Below, piece by piece: positions 33,387-43,622 of a stretch of 64,000 bases of DNA. Position 1 is the first letter of the stretch, and every line of letters begins with the position of its first letter. Origin of the DNA: Eledone cirrhosa. Taxonomy: Eukaryota > Mollusca > Cephalopoda > Octopoda > Eledonidae. The stretch covers positions 169,748,333 through 169,812,332 of the forward strand of contig OZ024743.1 of assembly GCA_964016885.1 (NCBI GenBank). The letters run 5' to 3'. Both the position numbers and the translations under genes were made by a program. The notes below the pieces were generated by a model. That model saw only the letters and a program-made list of their open reading frames with translations, did no database searches and was not told the DNA's origin.

Positions 33387-33424
33387 AAGTGGTAAATTTA
33401 GTATTTTCATTTATTATTTTCTAT

Positions 33425-35150
33425 TATTCCTTCTGTATGTATTGACTTTCGAGCCTTTACTGGGGAAGCTGGAGCTGTTGCAGGGCATCCCACTCGAACC
33501 GGGATGCGGAAAGGCTGTGTCACTTTATGCGGACGACATTACCGTGATGGTGTCGGACACCTCAGAAATCGAGGTGGCCAGCACCTTATTGAAGGAATAT
33601 AAGGGTGACAGGAGCAAAAGTTAACCCAGGAAAGTCGGTGGGCTTACAGCTCAGCACCTGGAGAGGCAAGTCCATGCTGTCCCACAGCGTCGTTGGGCGC
33701 TGGACAGATGGATCGGTAAAGTTGCTCGATTTTGGTTTGGAACAGACCTCCAGGTGGATAAGAATTGGGACGAGGTGATGATCAGGGTAGCCAGTCTCAC
33801 CCAGAAATGGGCTGCGAGGAAGCTATCACTGAAAGGTTGGGCGGAGGTGGCGAATGCATACATCGCGTCCGTCATCTACTACAGCCTGACCGTCATGCCT
33901 TGCCCCATTCCGCACCTCGCCAAGTTGGAACGGCTCTTCTTCAAACTCTTGTGGAGGAGATAGGTCCCATTGGTGAGGCGGTCCATCTGATACCTGCATC
34001 CTCTAAATGGAAAGCTGGGTATGTCGTGGCTAATGATGTACAGACATGCACTGAGGCTGCATCATCTCCAGATATTCTGCCTAAACAGTGAATAGGTGTG
34101 GTCGCCGTTTATCAGATGGGCCTTTCTGCAGCTCATCTCTTTGACTGAGCTGCAGTCTTGGGTCAAGAAGAGACGGTGACTGGCATCTGGAATGTTCCCA
34201 AACACTCACTGCCCTCTACCAGGCAGCAATGCGGTCAGTGGAACTTTCGCTCTTGATTTCTATAGAGGATTAGTGGTGGGCAAGTGCGACGATGCACTCA
34301 GAGAGGCTCTGGGCATCGACAAAGTCGAACTGACCAGTCTGTTCCAGAAGATTTTCGACCCGGGGATGATGGATAACTTCCAGAAATTCCTCGCTTGGCA
34401 GTGCTACCGGGGAACACTGCCGGTTTGAGATAATCTCTACAGGCACGGAAGTACTGTCAGATGGACCTGCCTGAGATGCACGCAGAGCGATGAAACCATT
34501 CTGCATGCACTCATCCAGTGTCCGTGCTTTACTGACTTGTGGAGTTATGTCGAACCGCTGCTGTTGTGTGTAGATTGGATCTGGCTATTGGCCGAGTTCA
34601 TAGTGAAGATCGACCCACCGCTTTCTTTTGGCCAGGAAGGGCAGGCAACTTTCCTCTGTCTGGTGGCAGTTGCGAAAGAGGTTGTATGGTGGACCAGGTT
34701 GAAAGGATTGAAGACAGACACTTTTCTCTTCAGCCAATCCCTCATCAACTTCTTCAAGTTTCACCTGGAAAGGAAAGTGAAGGTGGAGAGAGAAGTGCTT
34801 CCCCCCAGTAAAAGGTGGATGAATGTGGCGAGAATGGCCTGTGTGAGTGGCCCTACTCTGAGCCTGCACCTATAGGCTGGCTAATTTGAGGAGGAGAGGG
34901 GTGCCCTCCCTTGGTGCCCTTGAAGCGTCAGATGGTTCAGGATTGGTGGGGTACCGGAGTCACGCCTAGGTTGTCCATCCCACTAATGGGGAATTTATTT
35001 TGTTATGTTTATGCATAGTTTATTTTATATTTTCATTGTTAAATTTGTCTTGCCATTGTGCACTTTTACTCAAGCTTATTGTAAACCCCCACTCTCCGTG
35101 TCTTTGTATTGTCCCCTACATGTCGGCCCTTGTGGTCAATAAATGAAATC
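33425..35150 (+). mobile_element. L1/Tx1-like LINE copy, 5'-truncated in the RT
   Basis: It starts inside the RT at LYVLTFEPLLGKLELLQG (about 33433) and continues to the 3' UTR, ending GGTCAATAAATGAAATC at about 35150. Homologous along its length to the minus-strand copy at 50.4-52.1 kb. 5' truncation is the norm for LINE insertion. An ATT-rich tail follows, into which a SINE has inserted. Confidence 0.85.
33430..34875 (+). pseudogene. Tx1-like RT C-terminal half and zinc-knuckle tail
   Basis: SLYADDITVMVSDTSEIEVA (YADD intact, about 33514) is followed, in several frames, by SVGLQLSTWRGKS, NWDEVMIRVASLTQKWAARK, GWAEVANAYIASVIYYS and LAKLERLFFKLLWRR, the thumb and C-terminal blocks of L1/Tx1-type ORF2. 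Towards the end FQKFLAWQCYRGTLPV, a Cys-rich block (about 34465-34535) and AVAKEVVWWTRLKGL are seen. Frameshifts at about 33620, 33960 and 34190 and a stop at 34426 break it. Confidence 0.8.
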
Positions 35151-35160
35151 ATTATTATCA

Positions 35161-35342
35161 TGGTGGATTGGCAGTATCGGTAGAGGGTCGGACGCCATGC
35201 TTTCCAGCATAGTTACGTCCCTTTACGGACTGAGTTCAAATCCCGCCGAGGTTGACTTTGCCTTTCATCCTTACGGGGTCGATAAAATAAAGTACCAGTT
35301 ATGCACTGGGTAATTGCTGGCCTTGTGCCTAAAGTAGAAACA
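35161..35342 (+). mobile_element. tRNA-derived SINE with 11-bp target duplication
   Basis: TGGTGGATTGGCAGTATCGG to AAAGTAGAAACA. ATTATTATCAT flanks it at 35151-35161 and 35343-35353. It sits in the ATT-rich tail of the LINE that ends at about 35150. Confidence 0.85.
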
Positions 35343-35360
35343 ATTATTATCATTATTATA

Positions 35361-35547
35361 AGGCGATGGATTGGCAGTATCGGTAGAGAGTCGGACACCA
35401 TGCTTTGACGCAAAGAGTTATGGCCCTTTCCATTCTGAGTTCAAATCCTGCCGAGGTTAACTTAGCCTTTCATCCTTATGGGGTCAATAAATTAAAGTAC
35501 CAGTAATGCACTGGTAATTACTGGCCTTGTGCCAAAAGTAGAAACAA
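35361..35547 (+). mobile_element. tRNA-derived SINE, second subtype
   Basis: AGGCGATGGATTGGCAGTAT, then the subtype block CTTTGACGCAAAGAGTTATG in place of CTTTCCAGCATAGTTACG, then TGAGTTCAAATCCTGCC (B box) and GTAGAAACAATT. The same subtype as 56.4 kb. It begins 19 bp after the previous SINE. Confidence 0.85.
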
Positions 35548-35568
35548 TTATTATTTGTATTATTTGTA

Positions 35569-37156
35569 TTAAGAACAAAGGCAGCAAAACTGACTGTGGC
35601 AACCATCGGGGCATTTCTTTCCTGACCATCGCTGGGAAGGTTCTGGTTCGGGTCATGCTCAACCGCCTCATCACCAACATCTCGGAGGACAAACTGCATG
35701 AGGCCCAGTGTGGGTTCCGCCCAAACCGCAGCACGATCGACATGATCTTCTCTGTACCCCAGGTGCAGGAGAAGTGTGTCGAGCAGAACATGGACCTCTT
35801 TGCCGTCTTCATAGACTTGACGAAGGCATTCGACACTGTCAACAGGGAGGCCCTCTGGTCGATCCTATCGAAGTTTGGATGCCCGACAAAGTTTGTGAAC
35901 CATATACGGCAATTCCATGACGACATGACCGGGCAGGTGCGCTCGGGCGTAGAGGCATTGGAGCTGTTCGGAATCACCAACAGCGTCAAGCAAGGATGTG
36001 TGCTGGCTCCCGTCCTCTTTAACCTGTTCTTCATCTGCATGCTCAATCATGCCGTCAGGGACCTCGAGCACGGAGTGTATCTGCGATATAGACTGGACGG
36101 CTCCCTGTTTGACCTGTGGCACCTGACGGCCAAGACAAGGACCATGCAGAGGATCATCCTTGAGGCACTTTTTGCTGACGACTATGCCCTCATGGCCCAC
36201 AGGGAGTCTGACCTCCAAGTCATCGTCAACAAGTTCGTGGAGGCCTCCTGCCTCTTCGGTCTCACAATTAGCCTTGGCAAGACTGAGGTCCTGTTCCAGC
36301 CTGCACCTGCATCCGTCACCCACCCTCCTTCCATCTCCATCGGAGGCACCCAGCTAAAGACGGTGGACGACTTCAAGTACCTTGGCAGTGTCATCAGCAG
36401 CGATAGAAGCCTCGACGAGGAGATAAATGCTAGGATCTGCAAGGCCAGTCAAGCCCTTGGTCGCCTGAGGACACGCGTCCTGAACCAGCACAACATCAGG
36501 TAGTCCACCAAGCTCAAGGTGTACAGGGCCGTTGTTCTCACCAGCCTCCTCTACGGATGTGAGACATGGACCCTGTACAGAAGGCACCTGAAGCAGCTGG
36601 AACGGTTCCACATGCGCAGCCTGCGGTCAATCATGAACATCAGATGGCAGGACAAGGTCTCCAACCTCGAAGTTGTTGACATAGCTGAGACAACCAGTGT
36701 CGAAGCTAAGATACTGAAGAGCCAACTTCGATGGGTGGGACATGTCATCCGGATGGACGATCACAGGCTTTCGAAGCAACTGATGTATGGGGAACTCTGT
36801 TCGGGGAAACGAAAGCGGGGCAGGCCTCTCAAAATTTTCAAAGACTGCGTGAAGTCCAGTATCAACAACACTGGAATCGCGCCAAAACAACTCGAGTCCC
36901 ATGCTCAGGACAGGACTGAGTGGCGAGCCCTTACCAGACGCGCCAAAGACTCTTTTGAAGAGAAGAAACGGGCAGAGGTCACTGAGGCCAGTGAAAGGAG
37001 GAGAATGGCATTAACAGCTGCCCCAAGCGACTCCGGTCTCTTCCCCTTCCCCCACTGTCCCCGGACTTGCAAGTCAAGGATCGGCCTCCACAGCCACCTT
37101 CGTGCCCACGGCACACGGGAACTAAAATATAGAAGATGTCATCATCGTTTATGATG
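35569..37156 (+). mobile_element. non-LTR retrotransposon, 5'-truncated, little decayed
   Basis: A GC-rich coding block with codon use unlike its surroundings, abruptly starting after the ATT-rich SINE tail and ending at about 37156. It contains an RT, C-terminal blocks and a C2H2-type finger. A single in-frame stop interrupts an otherwise open frame, suggesting a young insertion. Clade not assigned (RTE-like C-terminus). Confidence 0.85.
35577..37156 (+). pseudogene. LINE RT with C-terminal zinc finger, one stop codon
   Basis: About 525 codons in one frame. NHRGISFLTIAGKVLVRVML, GFRPNRSTIDMIF, VFIDLTKAFDTV (catalytic Asp), VKQGCVLAPVLF, LFADDYALMAHRES (intact ADD, about 36166-36205), DDFKYLGSVISSD. 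A TAG at 36501-36503 follows QHNIR. The frame continues with YRAVVLTSLLYGCETWTLYR, LRWVGHVIRMDDHRLSKQ, GKRKRGRPLKIFKDCVK and a finger CPRTCKSRIGLHSHLRAH near the end. The RT would copy LINE RNA. The endonuclease is missing through 5' truncation. All RT catalytic residues seen are intact. Confidence 0.85.
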
Positions 37157-37304
37157 GACAACTAAGATTATAAATTCAGAATTGATTTCATCATGTATCC
37201 CAATTGAAGAATAAATTGAATTTAGAATAACAAATTTCTATACAACATATTTTGCTTTTTTCTTAAATATAAGGAACAATTTCATTCCCGGGCAACGCCG
37301 GGGG
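37157..37304. other. AT-rich spacer ending in a GC hairpin
   Basis: Unassigned except CCCGGGCAACGCCGGGG at 37287-37304, a short hairpin (CCCGG/CCGGG) of the kind found near Helitron 3' ends, lying directly outside the inverted repeat that starts at 37305. No CTRR terminus follows. Confidence 0.45.
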
Positions 37305-37505
37305 CTCAGATTGTTTTTTCATATATGAGTGAAATTTGGTTGGTTGATGCAGTCATATGAATAAGCACATCAACTTTCGCGCCAGTTCGTGTTTGAGGGT
37401 TCTTTATTGTCATTTTCACTTGGAAAAATGGCTCAAAATGTTTTTTTATAAATTTAATTTGATTGGTTATGACTGTCACGTGAGTAAGTACATTAAATTT
37501 TGCGC

Positions 37506-38020
37506 TGTTAATTAAATTTTTGAAATCATTTAGCTGGTCGAGTGCGTGAGACCTAAGAATAAAGCAGTCATCCAAGTAGCGTTTCCAATTCTCTGATAAA
37601 TATTTGTGGAAGTTCAAGCCGTATTTTGATTTGGACTGTTCATATATCTGGACTTCCAAGTATGCCATGACTAAGTTAACATAAGTTGGAGCGGCTTTTG
37701 TACCCATCGCAGTCCTCGATATTTGCTTGTAAGTACTGCCATTGAAATCAAAAAAAGTTGTTTTGTAAAATAAATTTAAATGCCTCGGTGATGAAGCTTT
37801 TTTCTATCCTGTCATATATCTCATTGGGATATTTCTCTAGCCAGGATCCTATTGCTTCTAGTCCGTATTGGTGGGGGATCGTTGTGTAGAGATTCACTAC
37901 ATCGAAAGACACAATAATAATGTCGTTGTTAACATGTTTGTGGAGGTGGTTTAAGAGGTCCTGATCGTTTCTTACAAGGCTTGGTATGTGTTTGAGACAC
38001 ATACATACACACACACATAA
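37506..38020 (-). pseudogene. Penelope-like reverse transcriptase fragment
   Basis: Two minus-strand frames. First, 38023-37748: IPSLVRNDQDLLNHLHKHVN, SFDVVNLYTTIPHQYGLEAI and RIEKSFITEAFKFILQNNFF. Then, after a shift, 37707-37306: MGTKAAPTYVNLVMAYLEVQ and YLDDCFILRSHALDQLND. The GTKAAP and YLDD blocks are intact. It ends at 37506 exactly where the inverted arm begins, so its distal RT and GIY-YIG are missing. Homologous to 1.9-2.6 kb, and slightly better preserved. Confidence 0.8.
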
Positions 38021-38096
38021 CACCCTCTTCTATATTTGAAAATAAAAACCAGAGCTAAATAGACCTTAACATACATTAATACTCTAACACCTTAAC

Positions 38097-38108
38097 ATGG
38101 TAACCCCC

Positions 38109-38178
<70 letters not shown>
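38097..38178. repeat. CA microsatellite
   Basis: (CA)n of about 60 bp with a short TA end, inside the inverted-repeat structure. Confidence 0.95.
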
Positions 38179-38180
<2 letters not shown>

Positions 38181-38443
38181 ACACCCATACATACACACAT
38201 AACTCCCTTTTCAATTTCTACTAATGGAATCATTTTCCTTCCTACACACATCAGCACACAAATAAAAATATATATCTCTATTTTCTTTATTTCAATAGAA
38301 AGTCTGAATTTTGACACAGCAGCACATCAGCCATACTCACTGAACCAGAACTATTCCCCCCCATCTCTTTTTTCTTGACCATTATCTTTTGTTTGGCACA
38401 AAACTCTCTATGACATATCATGTGACTGTGAAAAACGGCTACA

Positions 38444-38800
38444 AAGAACCCTCAAATAGGAACTGGCACGAAATTTAATGTACTTACTCACCTGACAGTC
38501 ATAACCAATCAAATTACATTTATAAAAAATCAACATTTTTGAGCCACTTTTTTAAGTGAAAATGACAATAAAGAACCCTCAAACATGAACTGGCGCGAAA
38601 GTTGATGTGCTTATTCACGTGACTGCATCAACCAACCAAATTTCACTCATATATGAAAAAACAATCTGAGATCCCCCCCCCCCCCCCGCCCCTTTTTATA
38701 AAGGCAAATACAATAAGAACTTTGTAACACGAACTGGTGCAAAATTTATTATACTTATTCACGTGGCAGTCATCAACCAACCAAATTACTTTTCTAAAAA
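38444..38800. repeat. three diverged ~130-bp tandem units
   Basis: AAGAACCCTCAAA (38444), AAGAACCCTCAAAC (38571) and AAGAACTTTGTAAC (38715) each precede GAACTGGCRCGAAA-like and CAACCAACCAAATT-like blocks, with periods of 127 and 144 bp. A C-run lies at 38673-38688. The first two units form the right inverted arm. The third lies outside it. Confidence 0.7.
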
Positions 38801-38987
38801 TCCTAGCATTTCAAGCCACATTCGAACACCAACCAGATGCGAGAAAAACCACAAACGCTCCATCTTAATTCTACTTTTGAAAAGTATAAGAACTGTGAAA
38901 GTGGTAAAGGAAACAAATAAATATTCTTAAAAAGACTCCAGTTGCATTTTCAATTTCATCTTTTTTCCTTATATATATATATATAAT

Positions 38988-39091
38988 AATTGTTTCTACT
39001 TTAGGCACAAGGCCAGCAATTACCCAGTGCATTACTGGTACTTTATTTTATCGACCCCGTAAGGATGAAAGGCAAAGTCAACCTCGATGGG
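38988..39091 (-). mobile_element. SINE 3' half
   Basis: On the minus strand, from the region just after the B box (CGAGGTTGACTTTGCC) through CCTTTCATCCTTACGG to AAAGTAGAAACAATT. The tRNA half is missing. Confidence 0.85.
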
Positions 39092-39112
39092 ATATATATA
39101 TATAATAATATA

Positions 39113-39262
39113 TTGTAAACGTGGTTGGTGTTAGGAAGGGCATCCAGCCGTAGAAAACCCGCCAGACAGTCGTATACGAGCAAGACAACCAATCTTGCCT
39201 CAAGTGGGAAAATTCCCGTCCAAACCCATGCAAGCGTGGAAGATGGACGTTAAACGATGATG
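39113..39262 (+). mobile_element. solo RTE-family 3' end (150 bp)
   Basis: GTAAACGTGGTTGGTGTTAG through CCCATGCAAGCGTGGAAG and GACGTTAAACGATGATG, closely matching the last 150 bp of RTE copy B, with no LINE body. A 5'-truncated insertion. Confidence 0.85.
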
Positions 39263-39432
39263 AAATATTAAAACAATGAAATTAAACAAAAAACGTAAAC
39301 TCATTATTTTACGATCGTTTCGGGGGGGGGGGGGGTGTTAGTTCCCTGTATGTCCATTCTAATATTGATCTATGTAAAATATATTACAAAATATAGTAAA
39401 AAAATATACATACGTCTTCACTACCCGCCGTC

Positions 39433-39470
<38 letters not shown>

Positions 39471-39589
39471 AAAGGTAAACAGAAATAACAACACAATCGG
39501 TACAGTATAGGGAAGGGATATATTAGGTTAACGCTTCGTGGTCTGAATTTATTTTTATTTTATTTATTTGCTTGTGATCTAAATAAAAG
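39263..39589. other. spacer with G-run and TA microsatellite
   Basis: A G-run at 39321-39334 and (TA)n at 39437-39463. No gene is recognised. Confidence 0.6.
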
Positions 39590-40145
39590 TTGGCCACCCG
39601 CAGGAGTGAGCCCCACATGTTGGAATGGCTATTTCAGTATATCTCCCTTTACTCTGCCAAGGCAATACTTTCTCTATTCTGTCAGATGAGATCATGAGGA
39701 AGCTTGTGCCTAGGGTTCTGCATGCCAGAGAGTGTTTCCCAACACCATCTGTCAACCCCTTCCATATCATCAGGTTAGTGTACTCTTTGTCATGCCTTTC
39801 TCCACCAGCAAGCTTGTGCATTTACGAACAGACAAAGTCTCCATTACCTGATAAGCTAAAGATCACACACAAATGAAGTATTGTCTGTTCTCCAATAAGT
39901 TTGTCATCGGACTTGTAGTGCTGGACACTTCCAGCATTCGTGGTCCCCGGACACTACTCACTACTATTTTGGGGGAAGAGTTGGCCTCCCAGAGGAGTGA
40001 GCCCATGAGTTAGAATGACTATTTCAATGTATCTCTCTTGCCATCCTCCAAGGGAATGTTCCGCCCACACTGTCCAACAATCCACTCCACTCCACATCAT
40101 TGTGGTAGTGATATTTGAGTACTCTTTCTCATATGTCTTCATTAT
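39590..40145. repeat. two diverged direct repeats
   Basis: GTTGGCCACCCGCAGGAGTG (39589) and GTTGGCCTCCCAGAGGAGTG (39979) each start a segment continuing with a GAATGGCTATTTCAGTATAT- or GAATGACTATTTCAATGTAT-like block, then a TCCATATCATCAGG or TCCACATCATTGTGG block. Units are about 170-210 bp with 180 bp between them. The identity of the element is unknown. Confidence 0.55.
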
Positions 40146-40351
40146 AAGGGCCTCTCTCTTATACACACACATGTGTGTAAGCCTTCTTTTTTACACAGAC
40201 ACACATACATTCATAAAACGGACTGACATCCTTATTCATAGTGGATTGTTATTAGAATCATTTTCTGTATTGTCAACAGATATAAAGCTAACTGTGAGGG
40301 GATTGTCTCCTTTGGAATGTGTCTAGTGTGCTATTTAATTGTAATACATAC

Positions 40352-40354
40352 ATG

Positions 40355-40402
<48 letters not shown>
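40352..40402. repeat. (CTA)n microsatellite
   Basis: About 17 CTA units followed by a CCA/CGA variant tract. Confidence 0.95.
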
Positions 40403-40403
<1 letters not shown>

Positions 40404-41384
40404 CACGACGACCACCACCACCTCTACTATTACTACCACTGATACTGCTGCTGTCAGTCAGTAGTTAGTATTTCTTGAAGCAATAAATATATATCAACTC
40501 AATCTACTGTTTATTTGTTAGCTGTCAATAACTCACTGTGTGGGGGCATTGTTCTTTATTGCTCTTGTATCACTAAGATATTAATTTATAAGTTTATAAT
40601 TAAAATATTTTACAATGATGGAAATATTAAAAAAGGATAAAAACAAAATTAAGTAATGAAAAAAAGGAAAGGACTATAAATGCCATAAATGAGAAGAAAA
40701 GAAGGGAAAGAGCAAGGACTATTATGCAACGGAAGAAAGAGAGGGGGAAGGGGATAAGGTGACAGACTCTACACATATGTCAGGGCGTTGTTTCATCTGC
40801 GCCCCGTGGACAAAACTGCAAAGTGGCCAGTGACACCACATTGTGAGGCTCCTTCTTCAGATGGGCTGCTGACATTCAAATTTTATGGAAGAGCTTGTCT
40901 GTATGGGGTCCGAGGACACTTGAGGTCTTGATGGCGACTAGTGCCAAGAGGAGGCAACCACATAAGCCCCAGTATTTGCTTGTCTTCCTGTCCTCTGCAT
41001 TGCAAGCTGCAGTACTGGGGTCTGTGACCAAAGCGACTAGGTTGGAGGCAGAGAACATGTCACAGCATGTTATTTTATGAGGGATTTATTTCCTTCAAAT
41101 GAGAAGAGGGTAATTCTGTTTAAAGGATTAGAAAGAAGCTTGTTAGAAAATAATATCTGATTAATATATCCATCTCATCCATTTTTTGTGCCAGTTGTTG
41201 GCTGCCAGTCTTCTCTGCAGGAGGTGTGTATGTATCTTACCTAAGGAAGGAACCAAGTGAGGTGAAATAGCTGATGCAGCAGGTATCACTAGCTGTTCTC
41301 TGTAGCAATACTTTTGCCATATTGTCAATGGAGCAGAGCTGAGATATACAGTCCAGCCAAGGGTCTACATTCGACCCTTAGGAG
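40403..41384. other. unassigned spacer
   Basis: Contains opposite-strand open frames of about 60 codons at 40876-41080 with no recognisable domain. No repeat or RNA gene is identified. Confidence 0.45.
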
Positions 41385-41735
41385 TACATGTAACCCCAAC
41401 ATGAGTCATATGTATTTAGCAATGTTTACTAATATACCTAATTTGAAATACAACCTACATTTCACATTTGGCCTTTTTGTGGCCTACATTTCATATTTGG
41501 CCTGCCTACTACCAGCTGGGTGAGGAGTACATTTCATATTTGGGTTGGGCTTATGGCCAGCTGGTGTGTGTGAGGTTAAATTTCACATCTGGTTTGGACC
41601 TATTACTGGCTTTTGGTGTCTTACTTTTCACATTTGGTCTAGTCCTATTGCCAGCTGGAGGAGGGCATACATTTCACATCTGGTCTGGTGACCTACATTT
41701 CACACCGGGTCTGAGCTTATTTACCAGCTTTGCAA
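41385..41735. repeat. imperfect tandem repeat of a TTTCACATTTGG motif
   Basis: ACATTTCAYATTTGG-like motifs recur at about 41456, 41487, 41529, 41579, 41626, 41669 and 41695, often with CCAGCTGG between them, at irregular 25-50 bp spacing. A short open frame follows from the repetition. Not a known element to me. Confidence 0.5.
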
Positions 41736-42167
41736 GAACTTGGCTGTTTAATTTTATTTTTTTGACCTTATAGAATGCTGACAATGAGGACTTGAGAATT
41801 GAAATATAACTGGGTCCAAGAGTCCTTGTTATCAGCCTGTTTCCCTCTGTTAACATCTATTTCTCTTAGCCTTCTCTTTTCTTAACGGTTACTTTCAAAT
41901 AAGTCGCATCCATTGTGACATTTTCTCCTTCCAAGCAGACAATTACGTGCATCAACAGTCCATAAACCTCACTGTTGATGTTTTTTAATTAACAGTAGCA
42001 CTAACATATCATGATTCATTATAGAGCACATATAGTATGTTTATGTTTATATATATAATTATAGAGATTAAAAGTGGAGTCCCTATAGGCATTGGGAAAG
42101 TTAAAAAGGATGTTCAACCTATTGTAGCTGGTGGTGTAGCACCTCATATTCATTGTTCATGTTTATT
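41736..42167. other. unassigned spacer
   Basis: No coding or repeat element is recognised other than a short TA run near 42050. Confidence 0.4.
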
Positions 42168-43015
42168 CATCATCATCATCATCATTTTACGTCCGCTTTT
42201 CCCTGCTTGCAAAGGTGGGACGGGTCCTTTTCAACACAGCATCTCTCCATACGTCACGATTCTTCATCATCGCCTCTGTGAGCTTCAGCAATCTGAGGTC
42301 TGCTCTCACCACTTCCGCCCATGTTTTTCGTGGTCTTCCTCTACTGCGTCTTCCTTCTACTGGGATTTCTTGGCACTTCTTCACCCATCGGTCATCCTCC
42401 ATGCGCATCACATGTCCATACCAACACAGTCTTCTGTCCCTCGCACTGCAGTTTATCCCTCTTATGCACAGTTTCTCTATCAACTCATCTATGCTGGGTC
42501 ATTCACGGACATTGACATTGCATATCCATTGGAGCATGCTTGCTTCATTTCTCTCCAGCTGTCGCATATCCTCCACAGTTGCTGCCCATGTCTCACTGCC
42601 ATGCAGCATCGCACATCTCACACAGGCATCATATAACCGGCCTTTCATTCATAGGGAGAAACCCTTCTTTGTCAACAGAGGAAGCAGCTCCCTAAACTTC
42701 TTCCAACCCGTCCTTTTTCTAGGTACTATGGCCTCGGCACACCCTCCTCCCTTGCTAATCTGAAGCTATCAACCACTTCTATAGATATATATATACCTGC
42801 ATTTGTAAAATGTGTCTATCACTGCGACTTCTACTATCAAATTTCCCTGTACATCTACTGCATATGTAGTTTTCCCTTCCTGTTAGTTTGCCTGCTATCC
42901 CATCACATCTCTTGTGTACCCAAGATCTGCATTGTGTACATTCTATAGATTTATGCCAACTCCTTTTCTACATATCGAACATGGGCATTTTCCTGATGGA
43001 ATCGGAGTTTATTCT
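42168..43015 (-). mobile_element. RTE-like LINE copy E, 5'-truncated
   Basis: On the minus strand from the PHD-like finger (KCPCSICRKGVG at about 42990-42955) through the C-terminal blocks (EKLCIRGINCSARDRRLCWY, GHVMRMEDDRWVKKCQE, GRRSRGRPRKTWAEVVRA) to the tail CTTTGCAAGCAGGG, GGACGTAAAATGATG and (ATG)n at about 42170. The tail matches the SINE at 7.8-8.2 kb better than copies A-D do. The 98-residue frame 42483-42187 is its best-preserved part. No RT catalytic core remains. Confidence 0.8.
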
Positions 43016-43622
43016 TAAATAGAAATATAGACATATTGATTAGTGGCCAACCAAGAGATTGCTGGACAAATTTATAAATATCTAGACATTGATTGGTATG
43101 AGTAATGAACAGCTTTTTTTTCAAACATTTTATGTTGAAAACATGACTGTACTCCAGTTTTATCTTTTTTATATTAAGGATTTTTTATATTTCCTTATTA
43201 ATTTTTCATTACTTGGTCTGAAACAATAGCATTCCTAAATCTATGTCTCTCCTTTTTGGGACCTTCACAATCCCCAGAATAACAATGGCAACATCAGTGA
43301 CATATTGCTCCAATGTTTAGTAATGGTTGTAAAGAATCGTGGAATTGATAATAAATCATGGATGCCTGGAGAGTGTATTCTATGAGTTTGTGATTAGGAG
43401 AGATTCGTGTGTTTTATTTTATAAGCTTTTCAATGATATATTCATCCATATTATAATTAGGTGCTTTTGGTTCCTTTAGTATATAAAATATCTGGTTTGT
43501 GTATTTTTTCTGGGTGTTGCTGCTATTTTATTAGTGTAAATAAATTTGTTCTTATATTGTTCTTTGGCATGATTTAAGAATATTTTGGATACTCATTGTT
43601 AACTGTTTGTTTTATATATATA
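43016..43622. other. AT-rich spacer
   Basis: No gene or element is recognised between RTE copy E and the Helitron terminus at 43623. Confidence 0.45.

Larger units (their letters stand above)
28890..33390 (+). mobile_element. Helitron with Rep and helicase regions, decayed
   Basis: A Helitron-type gene is readable in order over about 4.4 kb: basic N-terminal repeats, Cys-rich domain, Rep nuclease and Pif1-like helicase. At least a dozen stops or frameshifts are present. The C-terminal block near 33335-33385 is the natural protein end, but no clear hairpin and CTRR terminus follows: a Tx1-like LINE begins at about 33425. The 5' TC end is not identified. Confidence 0.85.
37305..38670. repeat. 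~200-bp inverted repeats flanking a Penelope fragment
   Basis: The left arm 37305-37505 (CTCAGATTGTTTTTTCATAT ... TGCGC) is the inverted complement of the right arm 38466-38670 (... ATGAAAAAACAATCTGAG) along essentially its whole length, with scattered differences. The interior holds a minus-strand Penelope RT fragment and a CA microsatellite. Whether this is a transposon with long inverted ends or two inverted insertions is open. Confidence 0.8.

Noticed and set aside
38097..38178. CRISPR-like regular repeat
   Set aside because: A CA dinucleotide microsatellite, with no spacer structure. No CRISPR array is present anywhere in the window.
40876..41080. pair of ~60-codon frames on opposite strands
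   Set aside because: No recognisable motif; length is within chance expectation.
42037..42763. 182-199-codon plus-strand frames
   Set aside because: Antisense shadow of RTE copy E, whose minus-strand motifs are clear.
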